DNA of 17,498 bases from Gammaproteobacteria bacterium (GCA_030430875.1 JAUIKI010000005.1:1-17498), one strand, 5' to 3'. Positions 1 to 6,946 are shown, counted from the first letter of the stretch. A program made the numbers and translations. Notes: generated from the sequence alone by a model not told the origin.

Positions 1-242
1 AAGAAACCTTGCTGACTTTTTTGCACATTCAAATGAGTTTTCCAAATCTCAACACTAGTCGCATTAAGACTAACCAAACCAGTATCTAACCCATCATCTG
101 GATTAAACTCACTAGCACTGCCATGCTGCACCATAAAAAATGCATCATTTTTATGGTCTGGCACTTTGGACAGAGTTTCAGTATAAAATGGCAATAGCAC
201 GAAGTAGACTCCAACGTTTAAACCAAAAACATAATCTTTGGA
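1..242 (-). pseudogene. Unrecognised partial reading frame at the left edge (gene remnant or 5'-truncated gene)
   Basis: An open minus-strand frame of 80 codons runs from just after a TAA (243-245) and leaves the window at base 1. The translation looks protein-like rather than random, for example FFMVQHGSASEFNPDD and TGLVSLNATSVEIWKTHL, with a hydrophobic start (GLNVGVYFVLLPFY). There is no good ATG with a ribosome site near the beginning. The first in-frame ATG lies well inside, around base 141. Just upstream, other frames also carry protein-like pieces (ILKLYGSQDDKSVLK followed by a stop, around 265-310), as expected if a longer gene has been broken by frameshifts. I do not recognise a family. 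It could also be an intact gene with a GTG or TTG start. Confidence 0.35.
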
Positions 243-547
243 TTACAGCTGTGCATGATAAAACATGAAAGGGATTACTTCAAAACAGATTTATCATCCT
301 GAGACCCGTAAAGTTTAAGAATAATGAAAGAAAAAATGGAGATAAACTCAACATTCCAAAACAAAATTCAAGTAATAACTGACTATTAGTCAGCGTCACA
401 ACGAAAACATGGCGATTTTTAGCCATTCTTTATCACTGTAACTTACTGTAAACATTTCATTCTATCTCTACAAACAACAACCATGATCAAATAATTTTTC
501 GTAAGAGAATCAGATTATAGCGGCTTTAACGACATATTGTGATTTTT
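243..547. other. Gene-free stretch with a 15-base palindrome
   Basis: No convincing gene is seen between the left-edge frame and the end of the lipid operon. The stretch is AT-rich. It holds a perfect palindrome, CTGACTATTAGTCAG, at 379-393. It also holds a minus-strand TATAAT at 519-514 that could be a -10 box for something reading left, although no matching -35 box is clear. I see no strong terminator hairpin after the LolA-like stop codon. Confidence 0.4.
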
Positions 548-1210
548 TTACTTATCTATGATATTAGGGAGCACATGCTGGGCAACAATTTCCAATTCTG
601 TTAGCTGAGTTTGTCTATCATACCAGCGAATAATATCCACTTGCTCACCCTCTCCAACAATTACTATCAGCATAAGTTGCTGTTGCATTCTATTATGTCT
701 AGGCCACAAACATGTATACCAACCAGATGTCTCATTTTTGCTAACATACACATGAAAATCTTTTGCAAGATCAGCAATATCACCTCGCAAAATAGCCATT
801 AACGATTGCACAAAATCATGTGCTTTAGGGTAGTCATCGAGATGAAGTTTTCGACGATTTCTCTCTCCAATTTGCTGCATCAATATTTTATCATTGATTA
901 CTAGCCGTGCTTCAGTCGGATGATGAATTTGCTTCTCTAAAAAGCTAGGAGGACGATAAATTAATATTCCTTTGGTTATCAGCGGCTGATCTATATTCTT
1001 CAGATATTTACGCTCTACAAAATCAAAACTGCCAGAAGATTGCGCCAAAAATGGCAATATTTGATCAAGTTGATTAGCTTGCTGATCTTGCAGCACCTGA
1101 TTTTGAAAATCCTGGCAATGCAGTAATGTCTCATCTGCCATCAATGGTTGCAATCCAAGAAAAAAACTAACCCCAGTGATTAGCAACAATTTTCTCAAAG
1201 CACCTAACAT
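548..1210 (-). CDS. LolA-like outer-membrane lipoprotein/lipid carrier protein
   Basis: A 220-residue exported protein. Residues 1-25 (MLGALRKLLLITGVSFFLGL then QPLMA/DE) form a signal peptide with a plausible cleavage after LMA. The mature part has the LolA-type pattern: an early FxExKYL strand, 'PLITKGILIYRPPSFLEKQ', then alternating strands of an open half-barrel. LolA proteins ferry lipidated cargo across the periplasm. Paralogues inside aryl-polyene-type lipid clusters are thought to carry the cluster's lipid product, and its place as the last gene of the lipid operon suggests that role rather than housekeeping LolA. The ATG at 1210 is chosen because it follows the upstream stop (1212) as TAATATG with a GGA ribosome site. 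The earlier ATG at 1231 lies inside the preceding gene and has no such site. The family call is by pattern only. Confidence 0.75.
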   Translation of the reverse strand: MLGALRKLLLITGVSFFLGLQPLMADETLLHCQDFQNQVLQDQQANQLDQILPFLAQSSGSFDFVERKYLKNIDQPLITKGILIYRPPSFLEKQIHHPTEARLVINDKILMQQIGERNRRKLHLDDYPKAHDFVQSLMAILRGDIADLAKDFHVYVSKNETSGWYTCLWPRHNRMQQQLMLIVIVGEGEQVDIIRWYDRQTQLTELEIVAQHVLPNIIDK

Positions 1211-1211
1211 A

Positions 1212-2120
1212 TTATTTTTTCCAAAAGTCATAAAAATTAAACCAGTTGAATGGCGAAATTGTTAAATGATGCGCAATTCGATCAGCGTAACGTTGCATCC
1301 AATATTGAATTAACTCTTCTTTGGCCACGCGCTCTCTAGGTAGTTCAATGCAATCAGCTAATTTTTCGAAATAAACATCGTAACTTCCATCACCATGATT
1401 AATGCCAAAAAATAATACTAGAGGTACTTTTAGCAAACTTGCCAACAAAATTGGACCTTGTGGAAAAAAAGCAGCTTCTCCCAAAAAATCCACAATAACT
1501 GTTTTTTCATTTAGTGATGCTCTATCACCCAAAATACCAATAAAATGTCCAGAATCAACTAATTCTTTGGCTTTTAACAATGTATTAGGAGAACCAATTG
1601 GCAAAATATCATCAAGAAAATTTGGATTAACCTGCTGAAAAATTTGCTGAACTCGTTTGGCATTCTCTTGATACATTAATAATTTAACAGCAATCGATTT
1701 TTTAGCTGCTAATGCTCGCAACACCTCAAAACTTCCCATATGTGCGCTCATCAGCAAACAACCTTGATTTTTCTCAACTAATGCATCAATGATTCCAAAA
1801 TCATGGCGTTTAATATGATAATGTGTTTCATGAGCCGACATGAAATGTAGGCGATCAATTAAATTTTTTGCAAATCGTAAATAATGTTGGAAAGTGTCTT
1901 TCCAGGTAATCTTTCGCTGCAAAATTTTTGTTAAATAGTTTCTCGATACACGATTACCTTTCCAATAAAACAAGACATAATAACTACAAATTGGATATAA
2001 CATAGCATAACTCAATCGCCGGCTAATCTTAAGGGTCACCCAGCTAATAAAACGCAGCGCAACAAGATTACTTCGCTCTTTATACTGCAACCAAACTGGT
2101 TTCTCCATACTGTTTCTCAT
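1212..2120 (-). CDS. LpxL/HtrB-family acyltransferase of the lipid operon
   Basis: A 302-residue member of the lysophospholipid/lipid A acyltransferase family. The catalytic H-x4-E motif is visible as SAHMGSFE (His127, Glu132). It follows an N-terminal hydrophobic/amphipathic stretch (about residues 22-52) that would hold the protein at the inner membrane. The C-terminus, PFNWFNFYDFWKK, is typical of the LpxL-like proteins encoded in aryl-polyene-type clusters. The expected reaction is transfer of an acyl group from an acyl carrier protein to a lipid or sugar acceptor. The start ATG overlaps the dehydratase stop by four bases (CAATGA), indicating translational coupling. It is unlikely to be the housekeeping lipid A acyltransferase, given its neighbours and divergent sequence. 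The true acceptor cannot be read from the sequence. Confidence 0.82.
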   Translation of the reverse strand: MRNSMEKPVWLQYKERSNLVALRFISWVTLKISRRLSYAMLYPICSYYVLFYWKGNRVSRNYLTKILQRKITWKDTFQHYLRFAKNLIDRLHFMSAHETHYHIKRHDFGIIDALVEKNQGCLLMSAHMGSFEVLRALAAKKSIAVKLLMYQENAKRVQQIFQQVNPNFLDDILPIGSPNTLLKAKELVDSGHFIGILGDRASLNEKTVIVDFLGEAAFFPQGPILLASLLKVPLVLFFGINHGDGSYDVYFEKLADCIELPRERVAKEELIQYWMQRYADRIAHHLTISPFNWFNFYDFWKK

Positions 2121-2401
2121 TGCTCAGACACTAAAATAATGCCACTAATAATTTTTTTTTGTTGCTGCATCCCAAAAAAACTAATTCGCTCCGCCTTTCT
2201 TTCTGCTGTTATTGTCACTGGAACATCTGGAGAAACTTTCGCTAAAAATTTCACGTTGATAATGGATTTCAATGTAAAGGTACCAAGCTGCTGATGTAAT
2301 TCCTGCAAGATGTAATCTAACAGAACAACACCTGGAATAACAGGATTTCCCGGGAAATGTCCAGCAATCGATGGATGGTTTAATCCAATGGTAAAACTCA
2401 T
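2117..2401 (-). CDS. Hotdog-fold 3-hydroxyacyl-ACP dehydratase (FabZ/ApeI-like)
   Basis: A small (94-residue) single hotdog domain. The signature HPSIAGHFPGNPVIPGVVLLD matches the active-site helix of FabZ-type dehydratases, with the putative catalytic histidine at residue 15. Where FabZ has a glutamate in the following LEAMAQ segment, this protein has an aspartate (VLLDYI). I associate that variant with dehydratases of aryl-polyene-type clusters, from memory. The reaction would be removal of water from a 3-hydroxyacyl chain on the operon's carrier protein to give a trans double bond. The ATG at 2401 is preferred: AGGTG lies eight bases upstream. A GTG at 2407 is possible, but the ribosome site would be only about two bases away. 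It is shorter than FabZ (about 150 residues). Confidence 0.8.
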   Translation of the reverse strand: MSFTIGLNHPSIAGHFPGNPVIPGVVLLDYILQELHQQLGTFTLKSIINVKFLAKVSPDVPVTITAERKAERISFFGMQQQKKIISGIILVSEQ

Positions 2402-2408
2402 AATCACA

Positions 2409-3755
2409 TCACCTATTTTTTTCAGCTAAAAAATCACCCCAAAGTTTTTTTAGCATTTTCTGCGGAATCTTACCTAGCTTATTTTTTGGCAGTTTCTTTA
2501 AAAAAATGACTGAACGAGGCAAAAAAACCGCTTCAACTTTACAACGTAAGGCAGCTCGAATAGTCTCATCAGAATGATTTGATGCAACTACAAACACAAC
2601 TAATCGAGCTGTAATATTCAATACAGAATTTGGTTGATAAAAAACACCCTCTTCAACTCCGTCAATTGAACACAACGCATCATTTAATGCTAATAATGAC
2701 GCACGTTTTCCTCCAACTTTAATGAGATCATTGCTTCTGCGAAGAAACTCAAATGAATGCGCATCAAATAACTTTAATTCGTCATCCAAAATCATTGGGC
2801 TTGCAAAATAGTTGGCATGTACATTAATAATTTCTTGATCTTGGCTGATCAATTTAATACCAGGTAATGCAAACCACGTGTTTGATTTCGTGGTCCAACG
2901 AGTAGCTAATGTTCCAGTCTCAGTGCTGCCATAAATTTCAAGCAGTCTTGTTGTGAAATTCTGCTCAATTTCCTCACTAAGCCCATGGGCCAAAGGAGCT
3001 GTAGCGGAAATAACGCACTCAATTTTTGGTGCAGCAGATACGCTTTTCACTAAAATACCTAAATGTGCCGGAGTGGATACTAAAACACATGTTCCAGAAA
3101 TTTCCTTGAGTCGCTCAATAATGTCACCAGGATAAAATGGAACTTGAGCATCAAGTAAATATCCTCCTTGCCAAGGCAACATGATGCTCGCTTCAAGGCC
3201 AAACATATGTTGTGGAGGCACTGTTGCTACTACGGTTGCTTCTTCATAATCAAGCGCCAAACGCTGATTGGTATGTTTTGCAATAGTAATTAACGATTGC
3301 CACGTTTTCGTATATGGCTTCGGCTCCCCTGTGGTTCCCGACGTAAATGCAATGCATATTTCCGCCTCAATTGCAGGAGCTGCTAACTGCACATAATGAC
3401 TCTCTGCAGTTAATTTTCCATTATAACAACAAGATAATACGGGAATATCGTTATATAAATCATTTTGATCATTCAAGCAAACAACGTCAGGGTAATTGAC
3501 GGACAAATTCTCCAGTGTTTTTGGAAGATGGTTTGCTGGAAGCAACGTGATACACCTATTATGAATTGCAGCTAAGAACCCAACAAAAAAATGATACCGG
3601 TTACTGCAGGCATTAATCACATATACTCTTTTAGGAAGCGATTTAATCAGATCTTGAACATCTGCCAAAACTTGCGCCCACGTGAGTAAGTCCTCATCGT
3701 ACAAAGCAGCAGATTGATTTGGATCTTTTGGGTTTAAATACTGCATCAAGTTCAT
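2409..3755 (-). CDS. AMP-dependent acyl/aryl ligase (ANL superfamily)
   Basis: A 448-residue adenylate-forming enzyme. It shows the phosphate-binding loop TSGTTGEPKP (residues 138-147), the YGSTETG motif (275-281), the hinge region VGGKRA, and the C-terminal catalytic lysine in NKLGKIPQ (about residue 429). Such ligases activate a carboxylic acid as the acyl-AMP and load it onto CoA or the phosphopantetheine arm of a carrier protein. With the ACP gene two genes upstream, it most likely primes that ACP. In related clusters the starter is an aromatic acid, but the substrate cannot be deduced here. It is somewhat shorter than typical acyl-CoA synthetases, as in cluster-borne AMP ligases. The ATG at 3755 overlaps the upstream TGA by four bases and is chosen over a TTG at 3764. 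Confidence 0.85.
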   Translation of the reverse strand: MNLMQYLNPKDPNQSAALYDEDLLTWAQVLADVQDLIKSLPKRVYVINACSNRYHFFVGFLAAIHNRCITLLPANHLPKTLENLSVNYPDVVCLNDQNDLYNDIPVLSCCYNGKLTAESHYVQLAAPAIEAEICIAFTSGTTGEPKPYTKTWQSLITIAKHTNQRLALDYEEATVVATVPPQHMFGLEASIMLPWQGGYLLDAQVPFYPGDIIERLKEISGTCVLVSTPAHLGILVKSVSAAPKIECVISATAPLAHGLSEEIEQNFTTRLLEIYGSTETGTLATRWTTKSNTWFALPGIKLISQDQEIINVHANYFASPMILDDELKLFDAHSFEFLRRSNDLIKVGGKRASLLALNDALCSIDGVEEGVFYQPNSVLNITARLVVFVVASNHSDETIRAALRCKVEAVFLPRSVIFLKKLPKNKLGKIPQKMLKKLWGDFLAEKNR

Positions 3756-4366
3756 CGCTGCCAAAAGTTATGCCATATAGCATGAAAAAAGTATCGCAAA
3801 GACGTTGACTCTCTGAGATAGAATTTCCGGAAAAATAGTTCTAATATGAAAAAAATCAACATAATTCCTGCATTGAACGCATAGTGCGTTGGCGGCTGGT
3901 TTAATACCCAAAAGTTGATTAATATCAAACAATTCACCAAAGCAAGGACTGCCAGTAGCCCACCCCATATTGCTGTTAATTTTCTCGTATAGTTAACCAC
4001 TTCAATTGGCATATGGTGTTGTCGAATCACTTTAGCCATTTTAGTTATCACCGGCTCGTCTTGTTGAAAACTTTGGAAAAACAAAGCACTCGTCAGAGCC
4101 AACAAACTGATTAGCGCTATTCGATAAATACTCTCGGTCAAATTATACTGACCAACTGGGGATAGTTGCTCAAACACATAATACATGGCCAAAATCAACA
4201 ATCCTGCCACACTAAGCAGCAACCATAATTTTACCCGGTTTTTGCACCAATTTAACCAAAGTAAGGCAGGGAAAAAACTTATCAATTGAGGATAATATGG
4301 CAATAAGAAAAAATTTATATATCCAAGCACACCCAAAAAAATAACAACAAGTCGGCGGGAGGTCAC
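3752..4366 (-). CDS. Multi-span membrane protein of the lipid operon (COG4648-like)
   Basis: A 204-residue integral membrane protein with about five hydrophobic spans (roughly residues 6-22, 27-41, 46-64, 80-97, 128-152 and 163-180; one of these may not cross). A basic loop (KMAKVIRQHHMP) lies between the third and fourth groups, and the C-terminus is positively charged (FFRKFYLRESTSLRYF). It resembles the COG4648-type proteins found next to ACP and AMP-ligase genes in aryl-polyene-type clusters. Their role is unknown; scaffolding the assembly enzymes at the membrane is a guess. The GTG start shares one base with the ACP stop (TAGTG). No nearby ATG offers a better start. The family call rests on position and overall composition. 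Confidence 0.7.
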   Translation of the reverse strand: MTSRRLVVIFLGVLGYINFFLLPYYPQLISFFPALLWLNWCKNRVKLWLLLSVAGLLILAMYYVFEQLSPVGQYNLTESIYRIALISLLALTSALFFQSFQQDEPVITKMAKVIRQHHMPIEVVNYTRKLTAIWGGLLAVLALVNCLILINFWVLNQPPTHYAFNAGIMLIFFILELFFRKFYLRESTSLRYFFHAIWHNFWQR

Positions 4367-4632
4367 TAACAGGTACGATGCTGCTGAATGTGTTTTGTAA
4401 GAGACCGAAGATTTGTGAAAATTTGCTTGTTTTCGGCATCTTCAGACTTGATTTCAACACCATACTGCTTGGATATAGCCAAAGCCAACTCCAACGCATC
4501 AATTGAATCCAGTCCAAGCCCTTCATCTTGAAAAAGAGGCATATCTAACGAAATCTCATCCGGTAACACCTCAAGATTCAGTGCGCTGACTAACAAACTT
4601 GCTACTTCTTGCTCTAATGCTGTGCTGGACAT
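4366..4632 (-). CDS. Acyl carrier protein, first gene of the lipid operon
   Basis: An 88-residue acidic four-helix carrier protein. The phosphopantetheine attachment site is GLGLDSIDALELALAI, with Ser43 as the modified residue. The DSID form, instead of the DSLD of fatty-acid AcpP, is typical of carriers in specialised lipid loci. It would hold the growing or primed acyl chain for the AMP ligase, dehydratase and acyltransferase encoded downstream. The ATG at 4632 has AAGG/AAAAGG ribosome sites just upstream. As the first gene of a tightly overlapping six-gene unit, it is presumably transcribed from the 4633-4900 region, divergently from the OmpA-like lipoprotein. Related loci usually have two adjacent ACPs; here there is one. 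Confidence 0.9.
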   Translation of the reverse strand: MSSTALEQEVASLLVSALNLEVLPDEISLDMPLFQDEGLGLDSIDALELALAISKQYGVEIKSEDAENKQIFTNLRSLTKHIQQHRTC

Positions 4633-4947
4633 ACAACCTTAACCTTTTGTAGATAAATAGTGGAAGAATCACATTATCACCAAACTTGCTTGAGCGACCG
4701 ATAAAACCAAAATACTGATAAATATGGGAGTAACACGCTATATTCCCTCTATAAATCTCTCTGCCCGTATGTTAAACGATCTATTTTAATCGCAATTACA
4801 GAGATTTTAAATGCTTTTAGTAAAGTATGTCCTGCAAATAATCATAAATTTATGCATTTATTAGGAACTCAATGCCTTTAATCTCTGACTAACGAGTATA
4901 TAATGTTCTTCGATTGTAAACCTAACTACTTTTCACAGGAGCTACCC
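4633..4947. promoter_or_regulatory. Divergent promoter region between lipid operon and OmpA-like lipoprotein
   Basis: This is an AT-rich intergenic stretch between two divergent genes. On the plus strand a clear -10 box, TATAAT, lies at 4899-4904, with a weak TTTAAT at about 4877-4882 as a possible -35 (16-base spacing). It would start transcription about 35-40 bases before the lipoprotein ATG at 4948. For the leftward operon several A/T-rich -10-like hexamers exist (for example GATAAT on the minus strand near 4677-4672), but none has a convincing -35. No operator-like palindrome stands out. Confidence 0.5.
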
Positions 4948-5634
4948 ATGATACAAAATTCACTATCAACAATTTTAATTGGCACTTGCCTTAGCGCAAG
5001 CATTTTCATTGGGGGCTGCACAATTGACCCTTATACCGGAGAAAAAAAGGCTAGCAATACAGCCAAAGGTGCAGGAATTGGCGCTGTTGCTGGCGCAGCA
5101 ATTGGTGCTGGAATTGGTGCGGCAACTGGAAATTCTGATGATGCCAAACGAGGCGCTCTGATTGGTGCTGGTGTTGGCGCTGCAACTGGCGCTGGTGTTG
5201 GTTATTACATGGATACTCAAGAGGCCAAATTACGGCAACGGTTAGCAAACACAGGTGTAAGTGTCACCCGAGATGGTGATCAGATTCACTTGAACATGCC
5301 AGGTAACATCCTTTTTGCAACAAATTCAACACAACTGACACAAGGACGAGACGTTTTGACTTCTGTTGCCTTAGTTTTGAAAGAGTTCAATAAAAACTAT
5401 GCGATGGTATCAGGCCATACTGATAATGTAGGTTCATCAAGCTACAACCTTCAGCTTTCAGAAGCACGTGCAATTTCGGTTAAAAATTATTTAATCAGTC
5501 AAGGCGCACCTGCTGATAAATTATTAGCACAAGGTTTGGGTGAAAGCAGTCCAATCACGTCAAACAACACTGAACAAGGCCGTGCAATGAATCGTCGCGT
5601 TGAAATCACTATTGCCCCTACTCCGTCATTCTAA
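4948..5634 (+). CDS. OmpA-family outer-membrane lipoprotein with glycine zipper (YiaD-like)
   Basis: A 228-residue lipoprotein. The signal peptide ends in a lipobox, FIGGC, with the lipidated Cys at residue 24. A glycine/alanine-rich region (about 41-86; repeated GAGIGAATG-like units) forms a glycine zipper that may insert in or lie on the membrane. The C-terminal OmpA domain (about 115-223) carries peptidoglycan-binding residues: GHTDNVG (Asp159) and NLQLSEARA (Asn167, Arg174), followed by MNRRVEI. The protein would tie the outer membrane to peptidoglycan. The ATG at 4948 is preceded by AGGAG with six-base spacing; an upstream ATG at 4903 sits inside the -10 box and is rejected. The gene stands alone, with its own promoter and a hairpin after the stop. 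Confidence 0.92.
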   Translation: MIQNSLSTILIGTCLSASIFIGGCTIDPYTGEKKASNTAKGAGIGAVAGAAIGAGIGAATGNSDDAKRGALIGAGVGAATGAGVGYYMDTQEAKLRQRLANTGVSVTRDGDQIHLNMPGNILFATNSTQLTQGRDVLTSVALVLKEFNKNYAMVSGHTDNVGSSSYNLQLSEARAISVKNYLISQGAPADKLLAQGLGESSPITSNNTEQGRAMNRRVEITIAPTPSF

Positions 5635-5644
5635 GCGTACTACT

Positions 5645-5680
5645 ATAAATCTGTCGTGATTTTTTTCGCGGCAGGTTTAT
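5645..5680 (+). terminator. Long hairpin after the OmpA-like lipoprotein gene
   Basis: Arms at 5645-5659 and 5666-5680 pair over 15 bases with a six-T loop. All three departures from perfect complementarity are G-U pairs in the plus-strand RNA, so the stem is continuous there. It starts ten bases after the stop codon. Only a weak pyrimidine run (CTTTCTC) follows, so it may act as a poor intrinsic terminator or as an RNA 3'-end stabiliser. Confidence 0.55.
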
Positions 5681-5963
5681 CTTTCTCACTCCCGCATTGC
5701 TCTTCAAATACAATACAACGAACTCATTTTTAATAAAGAGTCATCTACTACGCTCTAGATATTTTTCGCGAACGTAACACTATTGAAATACTGCCAATTT
5801 TTTCCTGATTTTTTCTCTTATTATCCTTTTCTTTATAACACTTTGCCTTATTGCAGTGATCTCAGGCTGTTTAAATAGACTACACCTTTTTCAAAAGCCT
5901 TGCATAAATGTAACGGTAAAATGTTCTCATGATATAAAAAAATTGTCATTATTGAGGAAAAAA
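5681..5963. other. T-rich spacer before the L,D-transpeptidase gene
   Basis: No independent gene is seen. From 5787 the frame of the downstream transpeptidase is open and encodes a strongly hydrophobic run ending in VISGC, at 5856-5870. It has no ATG, GTG or TTG before the GTG at 5856. This may be a chance effect of T-rich DNA or an unrecognised N-terminal extension (see findings). No clear promoter pair was identified. Confidence 0.35.
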
Positions 5964-6626
5964 ATGGAATCTATAACTAATAAAGTTGGCATTAATTGCA
6001 AAAACAACCCATCAGACGTAAAAAAAATAATTAAATTATTATCTGAAAGGAAAAGTCAGTCTACATACAGGCAATCCCTACTAAAAATGACCGTCCCCAA
6101 GTTCGGCGAAGATCAATATATAGCTAAATTAATTAACGCGATAAAGATTTTTCAGAAATCATTTCAGAAAATGAACAGCCCTGACGGTGTTGTATCACCT
6201 GCGGGAAATACGATTCTTTTTCTCGGAGGAATTAGATCTGCTGGTAAAACCATATTGGTCGATTTAGATGATCAAAACTTATATGCTTTTAATGGACCTA
6301 TGTTAATATACGAGTTCCATTGCGCTTCAGGCGATAAACAGCATCCAACAGCAAGATGGCCGTCATTGCACCGAGTATCTAGAAAACATAAGATTTATAG
6401 AAGTCGTAAGTATGATGCTCAAATGAACTATGCAATGTTTTTTACCATTGATGGGAAAGCCATTCATCAGTCTAGCGCTGTCAGTGTGACATCAATTTTG
6501 AAGTATTTTGGGGTTGATTCGTTGGGTTCTCACGGATGCGTGAGGTTGTCGGAAGAAAACGCTAAAACACTATATACATGGGCACCAATGCATACGACTG
6601 TTTTTATAGATTTGGAAAAAATATGA
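5964..6626 (+). CDS. L,D-transpeptidase (YkuD fold) with peptidoglycan-binding-like N-terminal domain; possible effector
   Basis: A 220-residue protein in two parts. Residues 1-90 (SITNKVGINCKNNPSDVKKI at the start, then IKIFQKSFQKMNSPDG and VVSPAGNTI) resemble the N-terminal domain that precedes catalytic modules in phage- and type VI-associated cell-wall enzymes. Residues about 95-220 are a YkuD catalytic domain: IDGKAIH (His168) and SHGCVRL (His190, Cys192 nucleophile, Arg194), then NAKTLYTWAP. Such enzymes cut and rejoin peptidoglycan stem peptides, or exchange D-amino acids, through the cysteine. The ATG at 5964 has GAGG six bases upstream and is preferred over a GTG at 5856, which lacks a ribosome site. 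From 5964 there is no signal peptide, so an ordinary periplasmic housekeeping role would be odd. The stop overlaps the next ATG (ATGA). An effector role is inferred, not shown. Confidence 0.75.
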   Translation: MESITNKVGINCKNNPSDVKKIIKLLSERKSQSTYRQSLLKMTVPKFGEDQYIAKLINAIKIFQKSFQKMNSPDGVVSPAGNTILFLGGIRSAGKTILVDLDDQNLYAFNGPMLIYEFHCASGDKQHPTARWPSLHRVSRKHKIYRSRKYDAQMNYAMFFTIDGKAIHQSSAVSVTSILKYFGVDSLGSHGCVRLSEENAKTLYTWAPMHTTVFIDLEKI

Positions 6627-6946
6627 AAAATATCGTACTAGTAACAACCTTAATTTTGTCGTTTATATTAGGCGGTTTTTCGGTTGGAATATTTTATGAA
6701 AATAAAGTTGCCAATATTACTGAAGATATTATTTCAGAGGAGGTACGACTATTATCTCTAGCCGTCAATGCAAGCATTCCTTGTGACAAGCTTTTGAAGT
6801 CAGGTGGATGGATTTATGACGAATATACTGGTTATTCGGTATTTTGGAAATTATACGCTGACCAATCTATGGTGGCTAAACTAGTAGTTGGTGAAGAATA
6901 TTCCAGTGCTGTAGAAACATTTGAAAATAGCTGCCCTAGAGAATGA
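6623..6946 (+). CDS. Small inner-membrane-anchored protein, candidate immunity partner of the L,D-transpeptidase
   Basis: I recognise no family. It has 107 residues: one N-terminal membrane span (about 4-25, VLVTTLILSFILGGFSVGIF) and then an acidic, probably periplasmic domain with two cysteines (ASIPCDK and ENSCPRE) that could form a disulfide. The ATG overlaps the transpeptidase stop by four bases and has GGA upstream, so the two proteins are likely made together in matched amounts. A tiny membrane-tethered periplasmic protein right behind a cell-wall enzyme lacking a signal peptide is the usual layout of an effector and its immunity protein. Alternatives are a membrane anchor or regulator for the enzyme. 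An upstream in-frame ATG (6578) lies inside the transpeptidase gene and is not favoured. Confidence 0.7.
   Translation: MKNIVLVTTLILSFILGGFSVGIFYENKVANITEDIISEEVRLLSLAVNASIPCDKLLKSGGWIYDEYTGYSVFWKLYADQSMVAKLVVGEEYSSAVETFENSCPRE

Noticed and set aside
4903..4947. Upstream ATG for the OmpA-like lipoprotein
   Set aside because: It overlaps the -10 box and would add 15 residues before the signal peptide; AGGAG supports the start at 4948.
4975..5248. Minus-strand and alternate-frame open frames opposite the lipoprotein's glycine zipper
   Set aside because: They are by-products of the repetitive Gly/Ala codons; the OmpA-like frame is clearly the real one.
5856..5963. GTG start for the L,D-transpeptidase
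   Set aside because: No Shine-Dalgarno sequence precedes it and it would cut into the hydrophobic stretch; the ATG at 5964 has GAGG at good spacing. The upstream extension is kept as a finding.
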